This document shows, piece by piece, positions 34,772 to 43,796 of a stretch of DNA of 64,000 nucleotides. The translations under genes and the position numbers were made by a program. This DNA comes from Bacteriovoracales bacterium (lineage in GTDB: Bacteria; Bdellovibrionota; Bacteriovoracia; Bacteriovoracales; Bacteriovoracaceae). The DNA lies in NCBI GenBank assembly GCA_030149295.1, contig JASBRV010000011.1, positions 78,911 to 142,910 on the forward strand, read 5' to 3'. How positions within the stretch are numbered: the first letter of the stretch is position 1; each line of letters begins with the position of its first letter. The notes below the pieces were generated by a model. That model was not told where the DNA came from, made no database searches, and saw only the letters and a list, made by a program, of their open reading frames with translations.

Positions 34772-36379
34772 TCAGTCTAAAGCATCGTCAGCAACATGTT
34801 CCCAATGACCATCTTCTTTTATGCTTAATTCAACTATATTTTGGGCGTTCGCCAACAAGACTTTGCAATCAGGCCCGAGATTAAGAAGATGAAGTTTCTT
34901 ATTAACTGCATTGTAGCGCTCACTTATATTTTGAAGGGCTTCTATTGCAGAATGATCCCATACTCGTGAGTTTTGAAAATCAATATAAACGTCTTCAGTA
35001 TCACCATGGAAATCAAATATCTCTTTGAAACTGGTCACAGAAGCAAAAAACAGAGGACCACTTAAATCATAGCGAGTCTTATTGCCTTCCACTTTTTTGG
35101 TCGCATGAATATTTTTACCATGTTCCCAAGCAAAAACGAGAGCACTTACGATGATCCCGACAAAAACAGCGATAGCGAGATCTGCAATCACTGTCACGAG
35201 AGAGACAAGAATAATCACCAAGAGGTCACTAGCCGGAATCTTTTTATAAAGACGTAGGCTAGACCACTCGAAAGTCCCAATGACGACCATAAACATGACC
35301 CCTACTAGAGCTGCGAGGGGAATCATTTCAATTGCCGGTGAAAGAAAAAGAACGAAAAACAGAAGTAAAACAGCAGCACTAATACCACTAGTTCGACCTC
35401 GGCCCCCACCACGAATATTGATCATACTTTGACCGATCATGGCACAACCACCCATGCCGCCAAAGAAGCCATTGATAAAATTGCCAAGGCCTTGACCGAT
35501 AGATTCAAGATTGCTCTTACCACGGGTATCAGTTAACTCATCCACAAGAGTAAGAGTCATTAGAGATTCAATCAAACCAACTGCGGCCGCTAAGAAAGCA
35601 TATGGTAAGATAAGTTGGATACTCTCCCATTCCAGAGGAAAATTGGGCAAATGAAAAACAGGGAGGCCAACTTTCAATGTTGTCAGACTAGCATTTTGAT
35701 CTTTCACAAAATCGAGAACCGTACGCACCATTCCTGGATATTGAAGATTAATAAAGTGACCAATTACTGAAGTGACTAAAATCCCCACAAGTGTTGCAGG
35801 TACGGCTTTAGTCAATTTGGGCAGGAAAATCGAAATCCCCATGGTCAAAGCGATGAGAGCTCCCATTACAATTAGAGGAGTCATAGCAAGGAGCTTTCCC
35901 CCCACCATAAATTGACCAAATTGTGCTTTAAAAATAATAATCGCCAATCCATTCACGAAACCCAACATTACCGGGTGAGGAACGAGGCGGATAAATTTTC
36001 CAAAGCGAAGAAGGCCAAAAACTATTTGGATGACTCCCATTAAAATAACTGCGGCAAAGAGATAATCCAGAGCCATTGAATTGGCGACAGAGGCGCTCAT
36101 CCCATTAGAAATGGCCGTATCCCTTACATGAAAAACTAGCGGTGCAAAGATGACAGCGACAGCACCGGTAGCACCAGAGATCATACCGGGACGCCCTCCT
36201 ACCAACGCGGTCACAAGTCCCATCATAAAAGCGGCATAGAGACCCACTTTGGGATGAACTCCGGCCACAAAGGCAAATGCGACAGCTTCGGGAATAAGGG
36301 CAAGGGCAACAGTTAAACCACTTAGCACATCATTTTTAAGATTGCGTGGTTTCTTAATAAGAAGTTTTACAAAAGACAT
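34772..36379 (-). CDS. SulP family anion transporter with STAS domain
   Basis: Inner-membrane permease, about 535 residues, with some 12 membrane helices then a cytoplasmic STAS domain from about residue 440. Characteristic: NDVLSGLTVALALIPEAVAFAF at the start, GNFINGFFGGMGGCAMIGQSMIN (broken here into GNFING and GGMGGCAMIGQS), and DFQNSRVWDHSAIEAL in the STAS domain. The substrate may be sulphate, bicarbonate or a dicarboxylate; sequence alone does not say. ATG at 36379 is used; a TTG three codons upstream is possible. The perfect palindrome upstream separates it from the regulator gene. Confidence 0.92.
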   Translation of the reverse strand: MSFVKLLIKKPRNLKNDVLSGLTVALALIPEAVAFAFVAGVHPKVGLYAAFMMGLVTALVGGRPGMISGATGAVAVIFAPLVFHVRDTAISNGMSASVANSMALDYLFAAVILMGVIQIVFGLLRFGKFIRLVPHPVMLGFVNGLAIIIFKAQFGQFMVGGKLLAMTPLIVMGALIALTMGISIFLPKLTKAVPATLVGILVTSVIGHFINLQYPGMVRTVLDFVKDQNASLTTLKVGLPVFHLPNFPLEWESIQLILPYAFLAAAVGLIESLMTLTLVDELTDTRGKSNLESIGQGLGNFINGFFGGMGGCAMIGQSMINIRGGGRGRTSGISAAVLLLFFVLFLSPAIEMIPLAALVGVMFMVVIGTFEWSSLRLYKKIPASDLLVIILVSLVTVIADLAIAVFVGIIVSALVFAWEHGKNIHATKKVEGNKTRYDLSGPLFFASVTSFKEIFDFHGDTEDVYIDFQNSRVWDHSAIEALQNISERYNAVNKKLHLLNLGPDCKVLLANAQNIVELSIKEDGHWEHVADDALD

Positions 36380-36418
36380 AAACCCCAATGTAAACCACTC
36401 TTACAGTAGTTACTAGCA

Positions 36419-36475
36419 AAAAGTGCGTGATACCTTTTTGGACCATAAGCGTCTAAAAAGGTATCACGCACTTTT
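36419..36475. repeat. Perfect 21-bp inverted repeat, terminator or REP-like element
   Basis: AAAAGTGCGTGATACCTTTTT (split as AAAAGTGCGT and GATACCTTTTT; 36419-36439) is matched exactly by its reverse complement at 36455-36475 around a 15-base loop. It begins four bases after the stop of the regulator gene on the minus strand and ends in T-runs in both directions, so it can terminate transcription. The arm length and the GTGCGTGATACC core resemble REP palindromes mobilised by Y1 (RAYT) transposases; no such gene is in the window. Confidence 0.85.
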
Positions 36476-36478
36476 GGA

Positions 36479-38419
36479 TTAGGCGGCTTTTTTCTTTTGA
36501 TCGGGGAATTGTTCTTCTAATTGGTCAAGAACATCTCTTGAGATGAGAAGTTTCTTACGAAGGGCTTCTCTTGAGATCCCCATTTCTTTGGCCGCTTTGG
36601 ACTTGTTGCCATTGCAGCGCTTGATTTCATTGATAATCATCTCTCTTTCAACAATCGCCAAGCGATCTTTAAGAGCGATATGAAAATCTCCTACAAAAGG
36701 GAGGTCTCCAAACATTCTTTGTTTGGCAGATTTATCCACCAAAGGAGATGCACTTGTTTCGAGGTCCACTTCGCTGATAACGTGAGCCTTTGGATTATAA
36801 AGAACGGCGCGCTCAACCATAGTGCGTAGCTCTTTTACGTTTCCGGGCCAATCGTAATCATTCACTTTTTCCATCATTTTGGGAGAGAAACTCTTAAGGA
36901 GCAGACCTTGTTTCTTACACTCCATTTTGAGGAAATATTCAACTAGAAGACTGATATCATCCAATCGCCTTCTAAGCGGCTCCATATAAACATAAGCTTT
37001 TGATAAATACTCATAAAGCTCTTTGTCAAAAGTCCCTTCATCAACCTGGGCTCCCAGATCCTGAGAACTTGTGGCGATAACTCTAATATCAAGAGAAATT
37101 TTACTACCAGGAACCCTGCCCTGTGAAAGAACTTCGTAAAGCTTTTCTTGATAGGCCATGGGAAGAGCGCAAACTTCTTGGAGCATAAGGGTTCCCCCTT
37201 GTACTTGAGTAAGCTTACACTCAGTCTCATCACCCCAAAGACTACGGGCCAGGCTATCAATATTTTTTGTATTACAATCAATTGTCTCAAGGCCTTTTAA
37301 ACCTCTTTGACCTTCATTATGAAGAATCGTTCCGTAGAGAGTCTTCCCTACCCCATGCTCACCATGGATGAGAACAGGAGAATCGAGATCCTTTAATTTA
37401 ATGATGGAGTTTCTGAGTGAACCCATATGAGGTGTTTTTCCAATAAGGACATGTTCACGATCATGGTAACTAGAAAATCTTCTAATCTGTGAGGACTCAC
37501 TCATTGGGTTGTATTTGTGAAAGACTGAACTAAAAACCAAGGCTAAAACTTTCATGGTCTTTTCATCTTCTACCGTAAATCGATCTTCATTTCTTTTATT
37601 GATGACCTCTATCACACCAATAATTTTGTCTTCCCTATTATGAATGGGGTGACAAATAATCGACTTCGTTTCGAAATTAAACTTACGATCAAAGAAGTCG
37701 TTAAAACGCGTTTTATCGCTAATCGTATCAATATTGAGAGCAACACCTGTGGTGAAAACACTGCCGGCAATACCCAAACGATAATCAAATTTCAAAGTAT
37801 CCTTATCGATACCTAAGGCAGCGACTGCTTCAAGTTCATTAGTTTCTGGATTAATGAGGAATACACTTGAACGATGGGCATTCATCACACGAACAACCTC
37901 TTCAAGCATACTTTCTAAAAAGCCTTCCTTATCACCAAAATGAGTAATGTCCTTAAAGAGTGACAAAAGAAGTGAAAACATTTCAAAGCCATCACTTGCT
38001 TTGGTGTATCTCTCTTTCAAAGCAGAATCAATCAAACATTCTTTAAGGCGATCTGTTGAAAAACTCATCACAAATTGCTGAAGAAATCTGTTAATCTTAG
38101 GTTCTTCATCAATCTCTACACCGTAGACAATCTCATCGTCATCGATAGCATTACAAAAGGCACGAACCACTCTACCCGTAAGATCAAGGTGATATTTTTT
38201 AAACTGAAGGCTGATGACTAACTCTGTGCCTACAATGATCCTTTCTTTTGTAGAAAAGCCCAGACCCGTTAGAGAAATATCCATGAGCACACCATCTTCG
38301 ATATACTCGGTTTTTCCTATGGCCGTTTCCTTTTCAATGAGAAACCTTAAATTATCGGCTTTCTCAACAGGAATACGAAAGGATTGGTAAAATTTAAATT
38401 CAGAAAAACTTGCTAGCAT
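36479..38419 (-). CDS. PilZ-GAF-AAA+-Fis regulator with degenerate sigma54-activator core
   Basis: 646 residues. A PilZ-like domain (about 10-105) has DISLTG of the DxSxxG motif, but only one Arg where RxxxR is expected. A GAF domain (about 145-305) follows. The AAA+ domain (about 325-545) keeps Walker A GEHGVGKT at 353-360, the double-Arg RRRLDDI and DYDWPGNVKELR. Where sigma54 activators have GAFTGA, this reads LWGDETECKL, and Walker B is GTLMLQEV with Gln in place of Asp. A Fis-type HTH (about 590-625) is intact: KSKAAKEMGISREALRKKL. It therefore probably binds DNA and senses ligands but does not open sigma54 promoters. AGAGGA is upstream of ATG at 38419. Confidence 0.9.
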   Translation of the reverse strand: MLASFSEFKFYQSFRIPVEKADNLRFLIEKETAIGKTEYIEDGVLMDISLTGLGFSTKERIIVGTELVISLQFKKYHLDLTGRVVRAFCNAIDDDEIVYGVEIDEEPKINRFLQQFVMSFSTDRLKECLIDSALKERYTKASDGFEMFSLLLSLFKDITHFGDKEGFLESMLEEVVRVMNAHRSSVFLINPETNELEAVAALGIDKDTLKFDYRLGIAGSVFTTGVALNIDTISDKTRFNDFFDRKFNFETKSIICHPIHNREDKIIGVIEVINKRNEDRFTVEDEKTMKVLALVFSSVFHKYNPMSESSQIRRFSSYHDREHVLIGKTPHMGSLRNSIIKLKDLDSPVLIHGEHGVGKTLYGTILHNEGQRGLKGLETIDCNTKNIDSLARSLWGDETECKLTQVQGGTLMLQEVCALPMAYQEKLYEVLSQGRVPGSKISLDIRVIATSSQDLGAQVDEGTFDKELYEYLSKAYVYMEPLRRRLDDISLLVEYFLKMECKKQGLLLKSFSPKMMEKVNDYDWPGNVKELRTMVERAVLYNPKAHVISEVDLETSASPLVDKSAKQRMFGDLPFVGDFHIALKDRLAIVEREMIINEIKRCNGNKSKAAKEMGISREALRKKLLISRDVLDQLEEQFPDQKKKAA

Positions 38420-38534
38420 AACAGTCCTCTAAGGTTATTTGACCTCAGACTATTCGGAGTCTTTAACTAAAAGATTGAGAAAAATGCCAAGAATTAAAGG
38501 CAATAACGAGTGTTTTTAATAACTTAGAAGAAAT

Positions 38535-39731
38535 TTAGTTAGATCGGGTGTCTTTATAAGTCGTGTCCTCCCGATCTAAGGCCACGAATCCCTCTCCCTT
38601 AATTTCATGCATAACAGCTGAATGAATGCTGTCTTTAAAGAGGAGCCAATAAGCTTGAGACTTGGCCGGATTAGAGGAAGGTAACTCTAGGGTAAAAGTA
38701 GGAATATTTCTTTCGTTACCGGCATAGTTACCCAATGAGCCTGTAAAAAAAGGATAATTCTTAATTCGGTAGCCTTTTGCTTGTTCACTCATCCTAATGA
38801 GTAATTGATTGGCGCGACTTCCAACAAAACCACCCATATGCTCACTTGCAGGTCCATCATAATCAAGCATCGTTAAAGGTGCATGGACCGAGATAATCTT
38901 ATTGGGCTGGTAACGATAAATGAGGTTCACTTGAAATACAGTCTCAGGTTCACTCATGGCCTTTACACCGGGATAACGACGCTTATCTTTTCCATAGCGA
39001 TTAACCCATGATTTCATTGCAGACTTTTTAAAGTCTTTAGTAGGAAAATTTCGATTCACGTCTACGCCTCTGGCATTGGTACGAGTCGGGCGTTTTTTGA
39101 AATAACTGTCTGGGTTTACCAAGGGAGCCACAATAACTCTCTTACCATCAAGAGACGCTATTTTCCCGGTATGAGGATCTTTAAGCTTTCCTTTTGTCAC
39201 TTCTTCAAGATACTCAAGGACATCATAACAAAATTTAATAGGAGTGATCTCATCTCCGTGAACACCACACATGATTAAAGTTGTTTCAGTGGTCTCTCCC
39301 TCAGGCGCTTTCGTGCCATAGGTTTTCCAAACAAGAGGATCTCCCTTGACAGAGGTTCTCACAAAATTCCAATGATAATTCTCACAACCACTTTTTCCCC
39401 AGCGAAACTTTTTAAAAGACTCATCTGTTTTTTTACAATAATCAGCTATCGCCTTTTTTTTCATTTCTTTTTTATTAAGTTTTTCTTGCTCACTTGCGAG
39501 AGAGTTTTGAGCATCAGATAAATCTGTTTGCTCGTCGTTCGCCGTGAGTTCAGATTCTTCTTGCGCCTGAGACTGATCGACACCTTTAGCAGCTTTATCT
39601 TGGGCAATTTCAGGCGCTTTTTCGGAAGCAGAGGATGAGAAAGTATCTTTCATCTTCTTATTGATCATCTTTACCTGAGAACAGGCTACGAAGAGAAAAA
39701 GCAGTGATGTAAGGATGATATTTATTTTCAT
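38535..39731 (-). CDS. M14 family zinc carboxypeptidase, lipoprotein
   Basis: 398 residues with a lipobox ending in FVAC (Cys17). Residues 30-110 are a charged, Gln/Glu/Lys-rich linker. The peptidase has GVHGDE with His158 and Glu161 as zinc ligands, VDVNRNFP for substrate binding (226-229 NRNF), His283 in SVHAP as third ligand, and FTLELP with Glu349 as catalytic base. Murein-peptide amidases such as MpaA share this layout, so cell-wall peptides are plausible substrates. It is divergent from a RimK-like ligase with 60 bases between. Confidence 0.88.
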   Translation of the reverse strand: MKINIILTSLLFLFVACSQVKMINKKMKDTFSSSASEKAPEIAQDKAAKGVDQSQAQEESELTANDEQTDLSDAQNSLASEQEKLNKKEMKKKAIADYCKKTDESFKKFRWGKSGCENYHWNFVRTSVKGDPLVWKTYGTKAPEGETTETTLIMCGVHGDEITPIKFCYDVLEYLEEVTKGKLKDPHTGKIASLDGKRVIVAPLVNPDSYFKKRPTRTNARGVDVNRNFPTKDFKKSAMKSWVNRYGKDKRRYPGVKAMSEPETVFQVNLIYRYQPNKIISVHAPLTMLDYDGPASEHMGGFVGSRANQLLIRMSEQAKGYRIKNYPFFTGSLGNYAGNERNIPTFTLELPSSNPAKSQAYWLLFKDSIHSAVMHEIKGEGFVALDREDTTYKDTRSN

Positions 39732-39791
39732 TTTTTAGTCTTTTTTCTATCGTTTATTTATCCCATCAGGGACCCTATTATTGTAAAAGAG

Positions 39792-40709
39792 GTGGCCTTG
39801 TTCCGACAAATAATTGTTTTCACTAAATCTCCACAACTTAACACTATACAGCAAATAGAACGATGTGCGAGGACTAAAGGCTTAGAGTATTTTAGCTTTA
39901 ATCCAAAAAGGAATGGTTCAATCACATTAAGTCCAAGTAATATCAATAACTTAAAACATCTCCCCTTCACTGTGGCCTCTGATGGTCTTCTTTTGATCCG
40001 CACAAGTGGAGTCGATTTTGATGACTCCGATCTAAATTTGGCCAACCACTGGAGTCAAGAATACGGTATTTCACTTTCCCATCCATTAAGCAGCCTCTCT
40101 CTTTTACGAGACAAGTCCCGCCAGGCGCTTTGGCTTAAAGAGCAAAAAATCCCTTTTGTCACAACTTTTCTTCCCCGCGGAGAAATGGAAAAAAAAGACC
40201 TACTCCCCCTAATTGATAAAGATTCCCAAAATCATTTCTTTGTAGTGAAAAGCCTTCGCGGTAACAAAGGCATTGGTGTTGAAAAATTAGAACTTGATCG
40301 TGTTCTCAGCTGGTGGCGGGAAAGGTTAGAGGGTGGGGACCAACGTTACCTCATCCAACCTTTTCAAAACTCTGATAAGGAAATCCGTATTCTTTGTCTT
40401 GGTGATAAGTATTATGGAATAGAAAAAAAATCTGAGCATTGGAAAAAGAATTTAGCCTCCTCTCATTTTCTTCCCTTAGAAAAAAATAAAGAAAGTGAAG
40501 AGGCTTTTGAGCTGGCCAAAATAATTCAAAAGAAACTCGACTGCCCTTGCCTAGGTATAGATTTCTTCCTCGATAAGAGTCACGCCACCGTCATTGAAAT
40601 CAATGCTAATCCTGGACTTGAGGGGGCACAAAAAGCCTACCCCCATAAAGACTTAGCCTTAGATATGCTCGATAGTTTTTGGGTCTGGCAATCTCGCAAC
40701 CATGAGTAA
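39792..40709 (+). CDS. RimK-family ATP-grasp ligase
   Basis: 305 residues. The ATP-grasp fold is clear: LLRDKSRQALWLKEQKIPFV, split here as DKSRQALWL and KIPFVTTF; FFVVKSLRGNKGIGV for the nucleotide loop; YLIQPFQNSDKEIRILCLG; and the metal site LGIDFFLD with VIEINANPGLEG. RimK relatives add Glu or other amino acids to a protein tail or small peptide. The start is GTG at 39792; TTG at 39798 has better spacing from AGAGG and may be the true start. Its 3' end overlaps the HemH-MFS gene by 51 bases on the opposite strand. Confidence 0.88.
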   Translation: MALFRQIIVFTKSPQLNTIQQIERCARTKGLEYFSFNPKRNGSITLSPSNINNLKHLPFTVASDGLLLIRTSGVDFDDSDLNLANHWSQEYGISLSHPLSSLSLLRDKSRQALWLKEQKIPFVTTFLPRGEMEKKDLLPLIDKDSQNHFFVVKSLRGNKGIGVEKLELDRVLSWWRERLEGGDQRYLIQPFQNSDKEIRILCLGDKYYGIEKKSEHWKKNLASSHFLPLEKNKESEEAFELAKIIQKKLDCPCLGIDFFLDKSHATVIEINANPGLEGAQKAYPHKDLALDMLDSFWVWQSRNHE

Positions 40710-43085
40710 TGGAATCACGAGAAAAATCGCTCCTATAAAATAGGGAGAACTTGAACCAAATTTCCAATAAAGAAGTGAGGCGGCAATCGGCCCAATTACA
40801 CGAGCTAGAGCCCCCAAGGAACGGAAAATCCCTACGCTTCTTCCTTGGTACTGAGAAGGAGTATAGAGACTCACTAAACTTGTGAGACAAGGGATGATCA
40901 TTGAAGAGCCTACTGCTAAAAAGAAGAGTCCTATATAAAGAAGTAGTGAAGACTTGGCAAAGCCGATAGAGATCAAGCCAGGTACTAAGAAAACAAGCCC
41001 CTGTAAGGCCATTCGCTTCTCCCCCACCTGGTTCGCTTTTCTTCTCACATAGCCCCCTTGAACCATGGCAATCAAAAAGCCGATAAAGATGAACATATAA
41101 GCATTATCCATAGAAGTATAACTTAACCTCTCAGCCGCCAAAAAAGTGAGAGTAAACTCCATGCCAGAAAAGGCCATTAGAAAAAGAAAGTGGCCAAAGT
41201 TGGTGAGGTTCACTCCTTTATAGGGAAGAGGTTTAAAGAGTATTAATGGATTAAAGCTTCTGTCGATATGAGACTGACCTCTTTTTTCTGGTGGTAAGGT
41301 TTCATCAAATTTCTTCCATAGCCAAACAAAATTGAGAGCTGACAACACAAAAGCAAGAAGTGCAGGGGCACTAAAAGGATTCACCCCCCAACTCTTAAGA
41401 CTGGGATAAATTTGGGAAAGGTCAACCAAAGAGAGAATTCCACCCATTGCCGGTCCAATAATAAACCCTAGCGCAAAAGCAATACCGATAGTCGCCATTC
41501 CCCGCGAGCGATTTTCTTTAACCGTCACATCACCTACAACAGCGGTAGCAGTAGAAATATTTCCTCCCATAATACCGCCAATAAAGCGGGCTAGAATAAG
41601 AAGAGTAAAACTTCCGCTGAAAAACCAAAGGAGATAACTCATTGCCAAGAAAAAGACTGATATAAGAAGAACTGGCTTTCTTCCGATTCGATCACTAATG
41701 CCCCCCCAAATTGGAGCAGCAATAAATTGAAGCAGACTGTACAGTGCCCCCAGAGCCCCTCCAAAAAGAACGATGGCGCTTATATTTCCACCACCAATTT
41801 CGGTAAGGTTTGTGATAGAGCCAAAAATGAGGCGAAGAAAATAATTATCCCCATCGACTTCTAGATAGTATTTCGCAAGTGCGGGAAAAAGAGGAAAAAT
41901 AATGGAGAAGCCAACTAAATCCAAAAAGAGGGTTAGGAAAACAATTTTTAAAGACTTTTTAGCTCTGGGACTTAGACCCGGTTTTTCAGCAACAACTTCA
42001 GGCATTTCTTTGTAATCCTCTTTTTTCAAATAGTAATATTGATCGTAAATCGTTTGGCGGTCACTTTCACAGTGATGATAAACCAGTTCAGCAAAGTCTT
42101 TGCACCACTGATCATCATCATTGAGACATGGAATAAATTGAACATGTCCACCAACTTCTTCAAGCTCCTCAGCTAGCTCATTTCCAATTTCATCAACCGT
42201 TTCCAAGCAGTCGGCAACAAAGGCAGGACAATAGACGGCGATCTTCTTTTTACCTTCTTTCACAAGGCTCACACAATACTCGTCTGTGTAAGGAGTGAGC
42301 CACTCTTCGCTTCCAAAACGAGATTGGAAGGTCATATGAATGTCTTCTCCAGAAATTTCTTTTACTCGATCTTTAAGGAGCTTAAAGGTTTCAAAGCAGT
42401 GAAGAAAATAAGGATCCTCTTTTTCAATGACTCTTCTTTTTGGAATGCCATGAAAACTGATCACTAAAGCATCAGTGCCTCCCTGATCCTTCTTAAATTT
42501 TTCAAGAAAGTGATTTATCTGATGAGCACTGTTATCAATAAAGCATTTTGCCCGATGGAAATCGGTAAAGAATTCAAAGGGAGGAATTTTCACTCGGCCT
42601 GAAAGCTCTGAGGCGAAGCCGTCCATTCCCGAAGCGATAGTTGCCTCACTGTATTGAGGGAACATAGGGATAGCGAGAAGTCGCGTGGCCGGCCGATCGG
42701 AATGTTTCAAATCATGTTCCCAACTATTCCAAACATCTTTAACTCGTGGCTCACTAAGAAGGAAAGCATGATTAACTTCAATATTCTCTTTTCTAGGGAG
42801 AAATTTTTCGACTTTGTGAGCAAAGGATTCAGTAATAGAAATTAAGGGAAAACTTTGTTTTTCCTTGTTCCAAATACGACCATAGGCTTCAGCACTTCTT
42901 TTTGGCCGAAAAGGGAGAACAAAGAGGTTGAGGATAAGCTTCCAAAGCAAGGGGTTGATATCTACAACCCGCGGATCGCCTAAGAATTCGCGCAAATAGG
43001 TACGAACATCACTCACCTTGGGAGTCTTTGGACTACCAAGCTGGACTAGAACGACCTTTGTCTTGCGATCACTTGAGTTTTGCAC
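40659..43085 (-). CDS. Ferrochelatase-MFS transporter fusion
   Basis: 808 residues with two complete domains in one frame. Residues 1-345 are ferrochelatase, which inserts Fe(II) into protoporphyrin: VVLVQLGSPKTP, GDPRVVD, ISFHGIPKRR with catalytic His212, TFQSRFGSEEWLTPYTD (254-258 QSRFG) and ADCLETVDEIG with Glu295. A short linker leads to a 12-helix MFS permease (about 378-808) with motif A GGISDRIGRK at 461-470, like TetA-type exporters. The start is GTG at 43085 with GAGGA six bases ahead. Within the linker an ATG (codon 361, base 42005) has AGAGGA ten bases upstream, so separate translation of the MFS part is possible. Both halves look intact. A heme or porphyrin transport role for the MFS is inference. 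Confidence 0.93.
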   Translation of the reverse strand: MQNSSDRKTKVVLVQLGSPKTPKVSDVRTYLREFLGDPRVVDINPLLWKLILNLFVLPFRPKRSAEAYGRIWNKEKQSFPLISITESFAHKVEKFLPRKENIEVNHAFLLSEPRVKDVWNSWEHDLKHSDRPATRLLAIPMFPQYSEATIASGMDGFASELSGRVKIPPFEFFTDFHRAKCFIDNSAHQINHFLEKFKKDQGGTDALVISFHGIPKRRVIEKEDPYFLHCFETFKLLKDRVKEISGEDIHMTFQSRFGSEEWLTPYTDEYCVSLVKEGKKKIAVYCPAFVADCLETVDEIGNELAEELEEVGGHVQFIPCLNDDDQWCKDFAELVYHHCESDRQTIYDQYYYLKKEDYKEMPEVVAEKPGLSPRAKKSLKIVFLTLFLDLVGFSIIFPLFPALAKYYLEVDGDNYFLRLIFGSITNLTEIGGGNISAIVLFGGALGALYSLLQFIAAPIWGGISDRIGRKPVLLISVFFLAMSYLLWFFSGSFTLLILARFIGGIMGGNISTATAVVGDVTVKENRSRGMATIGIAFALGFIIGPAMGGILSLVDLSQIYPSLKSWGVNPFSAPALLAFVLSALNFVWLWKKFDETLPPEKRGQSHIDRSFNPLILFKPLPYKGVNLTNFGHFLFLMAFSGMEFTLTFLAAERLSYTSMDNAYMFIFIGFLIAMVQGGYVRRKANQVGEKRMALQGLVFLVPGLISIGFAKSSLLLYIGLFFLAVGSSMIIPCLTSLVSLYTPSQYQGRSVGIFRSLGALARVIGPIAASLLYWKFGSSSPYFIGAIFLVIPLLMVARLPDPKTIEHI

Positions 43086-43199
43086 AGTGCTTCCTCACTT
43101 TTTCTTGTTAGCTTTCTGTTGTTTTCTCATGGTGGACTTTTCAGTATAGTGAAAACCTAGCATACGTTCATGATTTTGAATATTTATTAGGGATACACA

Positions 43200-43751
43200 A
43201 TGGCAGTAAAAAAGAACAAAAGGACTTCGACAAAAGCTAAGGCCCAACCGAAGGGCAGACCGGCAGCAGAGCTCAAGGAGTTTAAGCTGGGTGAGAGTCA
43301 TACCGACTACCCTGAAACCTACTCACCACAAGTCTTAGAAGCCTTCCCAAATAAAAACCCCAAAGCAGAGGCGTGGACAAGTTTTGTTTGCACAGAATTC
43401 ACCAGCCTGTGTCCGAAAACGAACCAACCCGACTTTGCACGAATCTATATCAATTACATTGCCGATAAGAAAATGGTCGAATCAAAGTCTTTAAAGCTCT
43501 ATCTCTTTAGCTTTAGAAACCACGGAGATTTTCACGAGGATTGCATTCAAAAGATTTGTGATGATCTAAGTGCTCTCATGAAGCCTCATTTTATTGAGGT
43601 TATTGGGGAATTTACCCCTCGCGGTGGAATCGCCATTTTTCCCTATTCCAGCAGCTCCAATAATCAGGCTAAGTTTAAGAAATTGAAGGATAATCGCATG
43701 CTCAACTATGCTCCAGGAGCTTATACAATGCCCCTCTCTCGAGTTTATTGA
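43200..43751 (+). CDS. queF: NADPH-dependent preQ0 reductase QueF, type I-like
   Basis: Reduces preQ0 to preQ1 for queuosine synthesis. 183 residues. The catalytic Cys71 lies in TSLCPKTNQPDF with Asp78; VESKSLKLYLFSFRNHG contains the QueF motif (94-99 ESKSLK) and the substrate His, followed by FHEDC. The first 20 residues are a Lys/Arg-rich extension beyond the usual start. ATG at 43200. Divergent from the HemH-MFS gene with 114 bases between, 45 bases ahead of tatA. Confidence 0.95.
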   Translation: MAVKKNKRTSTKAKAQPKGRPAAELKEFKLGESHTDYPETYSPQVLEAFPNKNPKAEAWTSFVCTEFTSLCPKTNQPDFARIYINYIADKKMVESKSLKLYLFSFRNHGDFHEDCIQKICDDLSALMKPHFIEVIGEFTPRGGIAIFPYSSSSNNQAKFKKLKDNRMLNYAPGAYTMPLSRVY

Positions 43752-43796
43752 GTATTTTCTTAAAAATATGATAAATTAAGAGAAAAAGGATTTGAT

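Noticed and set aside
38420..38534. TTGGCATTTTTCTC as a sigma54 promoter upstream of the PilZ-GAF regulator
   Set aside because: The TGC of the -12 element is missing; at best it is a weak sigma70 -35.
43095..43301. Minus-strand frame ending just upstream of the HemH-MFS gene, with a Lys-rich C terminus
   Set aside because: It runs over the queF start region on the other strand; only its last 11-22 codons lie in the gap. It could be a leader peptide but has no clear ribosome site or codon pattern.
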